DNA of 9,618 bases, from contig JAFQAF010000374.1 in NCBI GenBank assembly GCA_017400025.1, forward strand, positions 1-9,618. The letters are read 5' to 3'. Positions within the stretch are counted from its first letter, which is position 1. Each line of letters opens with the position of its first letter. A program made the position numbers and the translations under genes. The notes under the pieces were generated by a model, which ran no database searches, was not told where the DNA came from, and was given only the letters and a program-made list of their open reading frames with translations. The DNA is from Oscillospiraceae bacterium. Lineage in GTDB: Bacteria > Bacillota_A > Clostridia > Oscillospirales > Ruminococcaceae. Of the stretch, positions 1 through 6,477 are shown in pieces.

Positions 1-139
1 CACCTATCAGAGCACCGGCAGAAACACCGTACACATCACGGAACTCCAGCCCGTTTTCAATAAAATAATCAAGGACACCTGCTGTGTAGCTGCCGCGCAT
101 ACCGCCGCCTTCCAGCACAAGTCCTGCATTGTAGAACAT
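1..139 (-). CDS. Patatin-like phospholipase family protein (5' part, truncated by window edge)
   Basis: The reverse strand from an ATG at 139 gives an open 46-codon N-terminus beginning MFYNAGLVLEGGGMRGSY. It contains the two N-terminal hallmarks of patatin-like serine acyl hydrolases: the glycine-rich oxyanion-hole motif GGGMRG at residues 11-16 and the nucleophile elbow GVSAG at residues 38-42 (Ser40). The family works with a Ser-Asp dyad; the Asp lies beyond the window and cannot be checked. The start is supported by GAGGTGA at 144-150, four bases from the ATG, and by a promoter at 166-194. Family knowledge suggests cytoplasmic or membrane-associated hydrolysis of acyl esters or phospholipids; the substrate cannot be read from this fragment. 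It is transcribed divergently from the 721-residue surface protein. Confidence 0.9.
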   Translation of the reverse strand, partial: MFYNAGLVLEGGGMRGSYTAGVLDYFIENGLEFRDVYGVSAGALIG

Positions 140-165
140 ATTATCACCTCTCTGTATATAGATAA

Positions 166-194
166 ATTATATATACAAATCTGTATATTTTCAA
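166..194 (-). promoter_or_regulatory. Sigma-A-like promoter for the patatin-like gene
   Basis: On the minus strand TTGAAA (189-194) is followed, after exactly 17 nt, by a perfect TATAAT (166-171). This gives a leader of roughly 20 nt before the start codon at 139. Consensus match and spacing are good; promoter activity is inferred. Confidence 0.7.
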
Positions 195-197
195 TAG

Positions 198-220
198 TTT
201 ACAAATCATAAATTTGTGAA
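198..220. repeat. Inverted repeat between divergent promoters (candidate operator)
   Basis: ACAAAT (201-206) and ATTTGT (212-217) form a dyad around CATAA. The arms extend to nine bases, TTTACAAAT and ATTTGTGAA, with one imperfect pair. It sits between the -35 of the leftward promoter (189-194) and the -35 of the rightward promoter (239-244), where a shared regulator could act on both. A further ACAAAT lies at 175-180. The surroundings are AT-rich, so chance is possible. Confidence 0.4.
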
Positions 221-238
221 AATAACGTAAAAATAATG

Positions 239-268
239 TTGAGAAACATTACACAATAATGTTATAAT
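239..268 (+). promoter_or_regulatory. Sigma-A-like promoter for the surface protein / mscS-like cluster
   Basis: TTGAGA (239-244), an 18-nt spacer and a perfect TATAAT (263-268) precede the ATG at 311, giving a leader of about 35 nt. No other comparable promoter is seen before the channel gene at 2509, so this probably drives both genes. Confidence 0.7.
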
Positions 269-310
269 ATATTTTATAAACGAAGAAATCATCAGAAGGG
301 AAGTGAACAG

Positions 311-2476
311 ATGGCAGATTTCAACGTAAATGAATTCAATCAGAATGTGGATGAATATTTCCCTTTGTATGAGCCGGTAACAGGGAAAAAAGGCTTTAAA
401 GCCGCAGCGGCAAAAATGCTGATGGCCGCAGCCGCATCTGTTGCAGCTGCAGTGGTTATGCTCACTGCTTATGTGGACTGTTTCGCAGTTGAAATTATGC
501 CGGACAGAGCACAGCTTACTGCAAATATAGTAAACAGACCGGAAGGCGAGGAAGTTTTCTGGCAGCTGGAAGAAGACGGGGAGATAATTCTCACCGGCCG
601 GCTGGAAGAAGACAAAAGCCGGATAGCCCTTGAAAATCTTGACCCCGGCACTGAATACACAATTATATTTTTCACAAAGCCTTATGAGGGCGGTGAAGGA
701 AACAAAAAACTGGGTGACTACAAATTTACCACACCGGGCGGGGATACTCCGGGACCGGCTGCAACACCTGTACCGCAGCCACCGGCCCCAGTGCCTACTC
801 CTGCACCGCAGCAGACAGCTGAACCTGTACCGACGGCTACACCGGCGCCTACAGCCACTCCGGCACCTACAGCCACCCCTACACCTGCACCAACCCCGGC
901 ACCACAGCCGGACAAAAACACACCGCCTGATGCCACAGCAGGGGAAATTGTACCTGCAGTTACAAATGGCGGCGACGGCCTGTCAATCAGTCTGGAATTC
1001 CCGTTTGCAATGAACAGCGATGACAACTTTACAAATACAGCTGTAAATGCAGAGGTGGAATATGAAATAGCCGAGGCTGACGGCACGGTGATTTTCAGCG
1101 GTGTATATGAAGAAACCTTTGAAGGAATAAGCGAAGAAATTACAGTAGGATTCTCCACCTGGAACGTAAATGCTTACGTTCCGCTGCAGGGCGGTATGAA
1201 AGCCAGGGCAACCCTTTATTACGATTCTGTAGGCAGTTCTGAAGATGAAACAGTTTCAGGGCGCTCTGTTTCCAGCGATGAATATGCAATATCTGCGCTG
1301 TCCTTTGCAGAGACAGGCCATACACTTGCATCAGTTACTATGGATACAGACAATGATGCAGTCAGCGGCAGGGCAACCTTCCGGGTAAACAAAGGCCCGT
1401 ATACCACAACGGCATCCGGCTCTGTGCTGGCCGCAGGATATATGGATATACTGATTACAGGCCAGGACGGCACCGCCATATCTGATGGTGTGGACTGCAC
1501 CGGCAAGACCTCAACAGGCTCTGACATCACTGCAGACTTTACAGTGAACCTTGCAGACTACAACCTGACACCTGGTGAAACATACAGCATTTCATGCTAT
1601 ATAAACGGTTACTGGGTGCTGGATGATATTGCCCGTTCTGAAAGCGGCGCCGAAGCACAGGGTGAATTCGTTTACGAGCGCACTGCGGCCTATACAGAAC
1701 CACAGGCAAGGTCTTCGGAAGCATCAGAATATATTTCAGTTGACGGCATAGGCAACGGATATGAGGTGGAATACAGCTTTATTCCTAATGATGCAATTGT
1801 ACAGAGTATTTCAATAACAGAAACAGTTACAGAATACAATCCTCAGACAGGTGAACAGGGCGAAACAGCGGAAAGCACCACGGTATATGAGGCTGCAGAT
1901 ATAGCAGGCTCTGAAGACGGCACATATATTTATGCCCTCCACAGATACGTACATTCTGCAGAAACTCCTTTCATGTATACAGCAGTGCCTGTGCTTACAT
2001 ACACCTTTGAAGGTGATGACACAGTAAGGACACTCCAGGGTGAAGAATTCTCTGCAGACCCGTACTTCTATTATCAGGGAGACGGAAATACAGTAGATGC
2101 CATAGGTACATCTGAAGTAACAGAAGACGGTGTAATGATGGAAATGACTGTGAGTATCGGTGCTGTACATACCGGCAGCGTGGGACGTATAGAACCTGAA
2201 AATGTACGGATAAGCTATATGACGGCTGACGGAATGCAGAATTATGTTGACTGCATTATCGGGGACATTATGACAGAAAGCGACGGCACTGCCATTATAC
2301 CTTGCATGTTCGAATTGCCGGCAGAACGGTTCATCACTTCAGATACAGATTCAGCAGAACTGACTGTGGAAGTAACCGGCCGGTGGATGGTATACGATCC
2401 GGCATCCGGCTATGATGTTGCAATGAGAAGGTCAACGGCAATATTCACAGTTACAGCATTTTACGGGCGGGTATGA
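311..2476 (+). CDS. Unrecognised single-pass membrane protein with large extracytoplasmic beta-rich region
   Basis: The 721-residue product is not one I recognise. Residues 1-30 are an acidic, probably cytoplasmic tail ending in KKGFK. Residues 31-60 form an Ala-rich hydrophobic segment that reads as a signal anchor (type II, N-in). No signal peptidase site is obvious, and Cys57 is in YVDC, not a lipobox. Residues 61-141 look fibronectin-III-like, with LENLDPGTEYTIIFFT and a closing FTTPG. Residues 142-206 are a Pro/Thr/Ala linker with PAPTAT repeats. Residues 210-721 are Thr/Ser/Glu/Asp-rich with alternating beta-strand character, perhaps three or four sandwich modules, and have few cysteines (396, 429, 648, 665). 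There is no LPXTG motif or C-terminal TM. The start is backed by AGAAGGGAAGTG just upstream. The MscS-family gene follows after 32 nt with no terminator, so co-transcription and an envelope role are likely. Ligand binding, scaffolding or channel partnership are only guesses. Confidence 0.85.
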   Translation: MADFNVNEFNQNVDEYFPLYEPVTGKKGFKAAAAKMLMAAAASVAAAVVMLTAYVDCFAVEIMPDRAQLTANIVNRPEGEEVFWQLEEDGEIILTGRLEEDKSRIALENLDPGTEYTIIFFTKPYEGGEGNKKLGDYKFTTPGGDTPGPAATPVPQPPAPVPTPAPQQTAEPVPTATPAPTATPAPTATPTPAPTPAPQPDKNTPPDATAGEIVPAVTNGGDGLSISLEFPFAMNSDDNFTNTAVNAEVEYEIAEADGTVIFSGVYEETFEGISEEITVGFSTWNVNAYVPLQGGMKARATLYYDSVGSSEDETVSGRSVSSDEYAISALSFAETGHTLASVTMDTDNDAVSGRATFRVNKGPYTTTASGSVLAAGYMDILITGQDGTAISDGVDCTGKTSTGSDITADFTVNLADYNLTPGETYSISCYINGYWVLDDIARSESGAEAQGEFVYERTAAYTEPQARSSEASEYISVDGIGNGYEVEYSFIPNDAIVQSISITETVTEYNPQTGEQGETAESTTVYEAADIAGSEDGTYIYALHRYVHSAETPFMYTAVPVLTYTFEGDDTVRTLQGEEFSADPYFYYQGDGNTVDAIGTSEVTEDGVMMEMTVSIGAVHTGSVGRIEPENVRISYMTADGMQNYVDCIIGDIMTESDGTAIIPCMFELPAERFITSDTDSAELTVEVTGRWMVYDPASGYDVAMRRSTAIFTVTAFYGRV
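833..910 (+). repeat. Pro/Thr/Ala low-complexity linker repeat inside the surface protein gene
   Basis: Codons 175-200 encode repeated PAPTAT and PTPAP units from degenerate 18-nt repeats of CCT/CCG, ACA/ACT and GCA/GCC codons. Such linkers typically span the cell wall in Gram-positive surface proteins. The tract could change length by slippage or recombination, but the repeats are imperfect at DNA level. Confidence 0.8.
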
Positions 2477-2500
2477 TAAAATACAAAATACAGATTACTT

Positions 2501-2508
2501 AAGAGGTA
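2501..2508 (+). promoter_or_regulatory. Ribosome binding site unusually close to the mscS-like start
   Basis: AAGAGGTA directly abuts the ATG at 2509, leaving only two bases between GAGG and the start, compared with four to seven for the other genes here. No in-frame ATG lies within the next 37 codons, and a later start would lose the first hydrophobic segment, so 2509 remains the best choice. Translation may be weak or assisted by ribosomes leaving the upstream gene. Confidence 0.5.
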
Positions 2509-3444
2509 ATGAAAATAAAAAATGGTAAAAATATAGCAAAAACAGCAATTCTTGCGGTACTTCTTGTGGTACTGCTGACACCTTCAATCAACCCGTTCCT
2601 GGGGGAAGGTGCAAAAAACGCAATGGCAGCTGAACTTCAGAATACCTTTGGCTTCCTTACAGGCGGCGCAGAGGGCATCTTCACGCCGATAAAACTGTTT
2701 ACAGTAGCAGCAGTTGTTATTTTCATGTGGCTGATTACAACAGTTATCTGCATGATTATGAACAGAATTTCCAAAGGCAAAAAACGCAGCCTTACAGTGG
2801 CCAGCATGGTTATCAGCGTGGTGAAAACCATTTCTGCAATCATCACAGTTGTGTGGGTACTCAGCGTACTGGGTGTAAACCTGGGCACAATCTTTGCTTC
2901 CCTTGGTATTGTTTCACTGATTGTCGGCTTTGGTGTACAGAGCCTTATCGAAGACTGTGTAACAGGCCTGTTCATCATCTTTGAAGGCATCTACAATATC
3001 GGCGACATTATTGTGCTGGATACATTCCGCGGCACAGTTGTGAAAATCACACTGAGAACAACAACCATCAGGGACACAGGCGGCAACCTTAAAATTATCA
3101 ACAACTCCGATATCCGCAACGTGCAGAACCGCTCCACAGCCAACTCCTATGCTATATGCGATATCGGCACATCCTATGATGCAGACATCCGCGATATTGA
3201 AAAGGTAATCCTTCCTGCACTGCCGGAAATCTATGAAAGAAACAAGGACGTATTTATTTCAGAGCCTACATATTCAGGGGTACAGCAGCTGGCTGATTCT
3301 GCAGTTGTGGTGAGAGTTATGGCTCTTACCAGCGAAGAGAATTATTTTATAGCTACCAGACGTCTTAACAGGGAAATGAAAATACTCTTTGATGAAAACG
3401 GCATAGAAATTCCGTTCAACCAGATGGTTATCCATAATGCATAA
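2509..3444 (+). CDS. MscS-family mechanosensitive ion channel
   Basis: The 311-residue protein has the length and layout of small-conductance mechanosensitive channels, which open under membrane tension to release solutes during hypo-osmotic shock. Hydrophobic segments lie near residues 10-27, 61-84 and 98-121. The pore-lining TM3 region follows, with a Gly/Ala-rich stretch GTIFASLGIVSLIVGFGVQS (126-145), then the family turn GLFIIFEGIYNIGDII (153-168). The middle beta domain contains GTVVKITLRTTTIRDTGG (175-192) and the IINNSDIRNVQNRS loop. The alpha/beta C-terminal domain ends with the typical FDENGIEIPFNQMVIH. Thus all MscS core elements are intact. It lies 32 nt behind the surface protein gene in a probable operon, and is followed at once by a strong terminator. 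Family assignment is secure; which of the several MscS subtypes it belongs to is not. Confidence 0.95.
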   Translation: MKIKNGKNIAKTAILAVLLVVLLTPSINPFLGEGAKNAMAAELQNTFGFLTGGAEGIFTPIKLFTVAAVVIFMWLITTVICMIMNRISKGKKRSLTVASMVISVVKTISAIITVVWVLSVLGVNLGTIFASLGIVSLIVGFGVQSLIEDCVTGLFIIFEGIYNIGDIIVLDTFRGTVVKITLRTTTIRDTGGNLKIINNSDIRNVQNRSTANSYAICDIGTSYDADIRDIEKVILPALPEIYERNKDVFISEPTYSGVQQLADSAVVVRVMALTSEENYFIATRRLNREMKILFDENGIEIPFNQMVIHNA

Positions 3445-3448
3445 CATC

Positions 3449-3477
3449 AAAAGCCCGGTATTATTCCGGGCTTTTTT
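3449..3477 (+). terminator. Intrinsic terminator after the mscS-like gene
   Basis: AAAAGCCCGG (3449-3458) pairs with CCGGGCTTTT across a 7-nt loop, and the T run 3472-3477 forms the tail. It starts five bases after the channel stop codon and ends three bases before the RBS of the next gene. Confidence 0.9.
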
Positions 3478-3489
3478 ACAGGAGATAAA

Positions 3490-3912
3490 ATGGTATTTGC
3501 AAGATTTTTACTGCTGGCGTGCATTGCATATGTGTTTATAGGTATGCCGCTGGCATATATAAAAAGGAAAAAGGAAATCACACGGCAGGAAGAAATATGG
3601 GATATGCCTGTGGAACGGCAGACAGAAACCTGCAGGGCAGTGCTGCTGGAAAAAAACTCAAAGCTTATAAAGACAAGGCAGATTTATATGACAGAGGAAG
3701 AAACAGCGGCAGTGGAAAAAGCTGCAGAGTTTTCCGCAGTTCCTCCCCGCCGCCAGGGCCGGATAATGATATACACCGCCATTTTCCTGCTGGAGGGCGG
3801 CCAAAAGGCAGAGCATCAGCTGCCCCGGTTTGCGTGGGAAGAACTATCCCCCGGTATGAAAGGTCTTCTTGTTACAGAAAACGGTGCATTTTCAGATTTC
3901 ATTCCGGACTGA
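3490..3912 (+). CDS. Small membrane-anchored hypothetical protein, DUF2500-like
   Basis: The product has 140 residues. Residues 4-23 form one TM helix, followed by basic YIKRKKEITR, which would place the bulk of the protein in the cytoplasm by the positive-inside rule. The rest has a beta-rich look: CRAVLLEKNSKL (48-59), a variable loop, MIYTAIFLLEGGQKAEHQLP, and a closing WEELSPGMKGLLVTENGAFSDF. The order TM, short strand, 'F-LEGG--xE--LP', 'G-KG-L--xxG-F--F' recalls DUF2500 proteins, but the match is weak and from memory. The ATG at 3490 is preceded by CAGGAGAT (3479-3486) with good spacing. There is no room for a promoter between this RBS and the terminator ending at 3477, so expression must come from readthrough or a promoter inside the channel gene. 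A second terminator follows at 3929. The function is unknown. Confidence 0.75.
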   Translation: MVFARFLLLACIAYVFIGMPLAYIKRKKEITRQEEIWDMPVERQTETCRAVLLEKNSKLIKTRQIYMTEEETAAVEKAAEFSAVPPRRQGRIMIYTAIFLLEGGQKAEHQLPRFAWEELSPGMKGLLVTENGAFSDFIPD

Positions 3913-3928
3913 AACAGTATTGATAAAG

Positions 3929-3960
3929 ACAGCGCATCTTATGATGTGCTGTTTTGTTTT
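3929..3960 (+). terminator. Intrinsic terminator after the DUF2500-like gene
   Basis: ACAGCGCATC (3929-3938) and GATGTGCTGT (3943-3952) form a 10-bp stem with one G-U pair around a TTAT loop, followed by TTTGTTTT. It closes the left cluster. Confidence 0.85.
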
Positions 3961-3961
3961 G

Positions 3962-4008
3962 CCGCCGGGCATAAAGAATATTTTTACTGTTTACATAAAG
4001 GCCGGCGG
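3962..4008. repeat. GC-rich inverted repeat with AT-rich loop
   Basis: CCGCCGG (3962-3968) is complementary to CCGGCGG (4002-4008) across 33 nt of AT-rich sequence. It lies between the preceding terminator and the two-component promoter. It has no U tract and is not itself a terminator. Function unknown; it could be decayed or accidental. Confidence 0.35.
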
Positions 4009-4037
4009 GGATTAAAATAATTACAGAAAAGCATAAA

Positions 4038-4070
4038 TTAAGAAATTCTTAAGAATTTATCCTGTATAAT
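4038..4070 (+). promoter_or_regulatory. Promoter of the two-component operon with tandem TTAAGAA boxes
   Basis: A perfect -10 TATAAT lies at 4065-4070, but the -35 position (GAAATT at 4042-4047 for a 17-nt spacer) is poor. Over that position lie direct repeats TTAAGAA at 4038-4044 and 4049-4055, with starts 11 bp apart. The same bases also form a perfect 16-bp palindrome AAATTCTTAAGAATTT (4043-4058). Head-to-tail half-sites one helical turn apart ending about 9 bp before the -10 is the usual arrangement for OmpR/PhoB-family activators, so the regulator encoded next probably binds here and activates its own operon. The binding itself is inferred. Confidence 0.6.
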
Positions 4071-4111
4071 ATTAATTGTAAAAAAGAGATAATGGATATG
4101 GAGGGAAATTT

Positions 4112-4804
4112 ATGTATAACGTACTTATCTGTGATGATGAAAAGGATATTGTGAACGCCCTGAAAATTTACCTTTCCGGCGGCGAATACAATACATTTAC
4201 TGCATACAACGGCGTCCAGGCGCTGGATATAATCCGTGCTAATGACATACATCTGGTACTTATGGATATTATGATGCCACAGCTGGACGGAATCTCCGCC
4301 CTGACAAAAATCAGGGAGGATTACAATATACCGGTTATTCTTCTGTCTGCCAAAAGTGAAGACACAGACAAAATACTGGGGCTGAATATGGGGGCTGACG
4401 ACTATATCACCAAACCTTTCAACCCGGTGGAACTGCAGGCCCGTGTCCGCAGCCGGCTGCGCCGCTATACAAAGCTGGGCGGCAAGCTGGAAAACGAAGA
4501 CCGCATTACTATAGGCGGTATAACACTGGACGACAAGGCAAAGTCTGTAATCTGTGACGGAGACCCTGTCAGCCTGACGCCTACAGAGTTTGAAATACTG
4601 CGCCTGCTTATGCACAATCCCGGCAGGGTATTTTCCCCAAAGGAAATTTACACAAAGGTGTGGAACGATGCCCCTTACGGTGCAGAAAATACTGTGGTGG
4701 TGCATATACGTCACCTGCGTGAAAAACTGGAAATAAACCCGGCGGAACCCCGCTACCTCAAGGTGGTGTGGGGCCACGGGTACAAAATGGAGAACGGTAA
4801 ATGA
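4112..4804 (+). CDS. OmpR-family response regulator, VanR-like
   Basis: The 230-residue protein is a complete OmpR/PhoB-type regulator. The receiver domain (1-115) has the acidic pair Asp8-Asp9, phosphoacceptor Asp52 in LVLMDIMMPQLDG, Ser79 and Lys101 in the KPF motif. The winged-helix effector domain (about 133-227) has LTPTEFEILRLLMHNPGRVF, the recognition helix around NTVVVHIRHLREKLE and the wing VVWGHGYKME, which resembles VanR-type regulators. The start is set by GGAGGG at 4100-4105, six bases from the ATG. Its last codons overlap the kinase start by ATGA, giving translational coupling and identifying its partner. VanR resemblance does not imply vancomycin resistance: no vanHAX-like gene is in view, and many Clostridia carry such regulators for other envelope or nutrient cues. 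Its regulon is unknown apart from the likely autoregulatory boxes upstream. Confidence 0.95.
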   Translation: MYNVLICDDEKDIVNALKIYLSGGEYNTFTAYNGVQALDIIRANDIHLVLMDIMMPQLDGISALTKIREDYNIPVILLSAKSEDTDKILGLNMGADDYITKPFNPVELQARVRSRLRRYTKLGGKLENEDRITIGGITLDDKAKSVICDGDPVSLTPTEFEILRLLMHNPGRVFSPKEIYTKVWNDAPYGAENTVVVHIRHLREKLEINPAEPRYLKVVWGHGYKMENGK

Positions 4805-6285
4805 AAAAATACATAGAAGATGAAATATTCCGCGGTGTGCTGATAGCATTGCTGGGCGTGGACATACTGTTTGTGGGGGCACACCTGGGCATAATGAATT
4901 TCGGCCGCTGGCTGGGCACTACAGGCCTTTCACTGTGTATCATCGCAGGCCTTGGGCTTTTTGCACTGATAATCCGCAGTGCCGGCCATTACAGAGGCAG
5001 GGAAGAGGTATCCCCTAATTATTTTGACCGTTACCCCCTTGAGATATATTTTATAGGCGACTGCTGCCTGGTGGCCTGTGCGGTTGCGCTGTTTGCTGTC
5101 ACAAGGAGCGGCGGAACCTGGCCTCTGGCACTGCTTTTCCGGGGCATAGCCTATCTTGGCGGTATATTCGGCTGTATGTCTGTTGCTGTACGCTGCAAAA
5201 CCCACACGCTGATTACAAACACCCTGGTTTACAAAGGCCTGCACAGTATAGGCAGTTTCTTTGGCAGAATATGGGACACAGCACGTTTTTACATAAACAG
5301 TCTGCCCCTGTACCGGCATATACTGGCAGTGATGGCGGCTGCATCTGCAGGCTGTTTTTGGTGTATGGAGGTCTTTGGTTCTCCGGTCGGAACAATCTGC
5401 AGCCTGGGTATAATGGCGGCTGTAACCCTGTGGCTGGCCTCAATGGCCATAGCCTATAAAAAACTGGCAGAAGGCATAGAAAAAATAGCCGCCGGCGACA
5501 CAGCCTATCAGATAGATGCAAAGCATATGCCTGCCACCATGAAGAAACAGGCAGAAAACCTGAACAGTATAAATGAAGTGGTTTCACAGGCTGTGCAGAA
5601 GCGGGTAAAAAGCGAGCAGTTCCGCACAGAGCTGATTACAAATGTTTCCCACGATATAAAGACGCCGCTTACCTCAATTATCAATTACATCGACCTTATC
5701 CAGAAAGAAAATGTAACGGCACAGCCTATGGCAGACTATGTGGCGGTGCTGCGGCGCCAGTCTGTGCGACTGAAAAAACTGATTGAAGACCTTGTGGAGG
5801 CCTCCAAAGCATCTACAGGCAATATTTCGGTAAACCTTACCACTACGGGGCTGAATCTGCTGCTGAATCAGGCCATGGGAGAATATACCGAAAAAGCGGA
5901 AAACCGGGGACTGGAGCTTTCTGCACAGTTGCCGGAAAAGGAAATCTATGTCCTTTCGGACGGCAGGCTGCTGTGGCGTATTTTTGACAACCTGCTAAAC
6001 AACGCCTGCAAATACTCACAGCCCGGCACAAGGGTGTACATATCTGCAGAGGACAGGGAAGGCAAGGCTGTGATAACATTCAAGAATATATCAAAGCAGC
6101 AGCTGAATATTTCTGCCCAGGAGCTTATGGAACGCTTTGTCCGCGGTGACTCCTCCAGAAATACAGAGGGCAGCGGCCTGGGCCTTTCCATAGCACAGAG
6201 CCTTACAGAAATACTCAACGGCACAATGGCGCTGGAGATAGACGGCGATATGTTCAAGGCCATACTCACCTTCGACACCATATAA
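4801..6285 (+). CDS. Sensor histidine kinase, VanS-like, with six-TM N-terminal region
   Basis: The product is a 494-residue membrane kinase that should phosphorylate the regulator encoded just upstream. Six hydrophobic segments lie near residues 12-33, 41-60, 80-101, 107-130, 170-192 and 196-217. Loops are short, the longest (about 131-169) carrying Cys132. Residues 218-262 look like a HAMP or coiled linker. The HisKA domain contains His284 in NVSHDIKTPLTS. The ATPase domain has the N box FDNLLNNACKYS (395-406) and the motif EGSGLGLSIAQSL (456-468), preceded by ELMERFVRGDSSRNT. The usual G1 box DxGxG is replaced by FKNISKQQLNIS, a variant I associate with clostridial VanS-like kinases, so this is not evidence of inactivity. 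With no large extracytoplasmic domain, it may sense within the membrane. It overlaps the regulator by 4 nt. No convincing terminator follows it directly. Confidence 0.95.
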   Translation: MKKYIEDEIFRGVLIALLGVDILFVGAHLGIMNFGRWLGTTGLSLCIIAGLGLFALIIRSAGHYRGREEVSPNYFDRYPLEIYFIGDCCLVACAVALFAVTRSGGTWPLALLFRGIAYLGGIFGCMSVAVRCKTHTLITNTLVYKGLHSIGSFFGRIWDTARFYINSLPLYRHILAVMAAASAGCFWCMEVFGSPVGTICSLGIMAAVTLWLASMAIAYKKLAEGIEKIAAGDTAYQIDAKHMPATMKKQAENLNSINEVVSQAVQKRVKSEQFRTELITNVSHDIKTPLTSIINYIDLIQKENVTAQPMADYVAVLRRQSVRLKKLIEDLVEASKASTGNISVNLTTTGLNLLLNQAMGEYTEKAENRGLELSAQLPEKEIYVLSDGRLLWRIFDNLLNNACKYSQPGTRVYISAEDREGKAVITFKNISKQQLNISAQELMERFVRGDSSRNTEGSGLGLSIAQSLTEILNGTMALEIDGDMFKAILTFDTI

Positions 6286-6324
6286 CTTCACCGGAAAAAC
6301 AATTTGTGAACAGACTGTTTCCTG

Positions 6325-6363
6325 TTGATTAATCAATTTTTAATATTATTAAGCTTTAATTAA
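6325..6363. repeat. Cluster of AT-rich palindromes after the kinase gene
   Basis: TTGATTAATCAA (6325-6336, perfect 12 bp), TTAATATTATTAA (6340-6352) and TTAATTAA (6356-6363) lie in a row, 40 nt after the kinase stop. The hairpins would be weak, so these fit a protein-binding region upstream of the mini-gene better than a terminator. AT-rich composition makes some palindromes expected. Confidence 0.4.
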
Positions 6364-6419
6364 CAACCGGTAAACTTTCTTTATAAACTATTGAAAGTTA
6401 AAACTTAATATTGTAAACT
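6360..6419 (+). promoter_or_regulatory. Two overlapping candidate promoters for the 24-codon mini-gene
   Basis: Candidate one: TTAACA (6360-6365), 16 nt, TATAAA (6382-6387), each element 5 of 6 to consensus. Candidate two: TTGAAA (6391-6396), 17 nt, TAAACT (6414-6419). A dyad AACTTTC (6373-6379) / GAAAGTT (6393-6399) spans the -10 of the first and the -35 of the second, which could be an operator. The leader would be about 50-85 nt. Confidence 0.45.
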
Positions 6420-6477
6420 GTACTCAACAAAACAAAGACACCAAAAACATTATGATATATGAATAAAGGAGAAGACC

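Noticed and set aside
461..490. Lipoprotein signal in the surface protein (Cys57)
   Set aside because: The residues before the Cys are YVD, which does not fit a lipobox, and the hydrophobic segment has the form of a signal anchor.
833..910. Possible CRISPR-like or satellite repeat
   Set aside because: The repeats are short, imperfect, in frame and encode a typical proline-threonine linker; there are no spacers.
718..1158. Minus-strand Gly/Ala/Val-rich frame opposite the Pro/Thr linker
   Set aside because: The repetitive GVGAGVAVGA sequence is just the complement of the PAPTAT codons.
4049..4882. 277-codon minus-strand frame opposite the response regulator
   Set aside because: It lies antisense to a clear OmpR-type gene with intact catalytic residues and shows no domain or RBS of its own.
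4112..6285. Vancomycin resistance locus
   Set aside because: The regulator and kinase resemble VanR/VanS, but no vanH, vanA-type ligase, vanX or vanY gene is present; such pairs are common in Clostridia without resistance.
6301..6336. Terminator directly after the kinase gene
   Set aside because: The available hairpins are AT-only or bulged with tiny loops, and only the short T run after TTGATTAATCAA resembles a tail.
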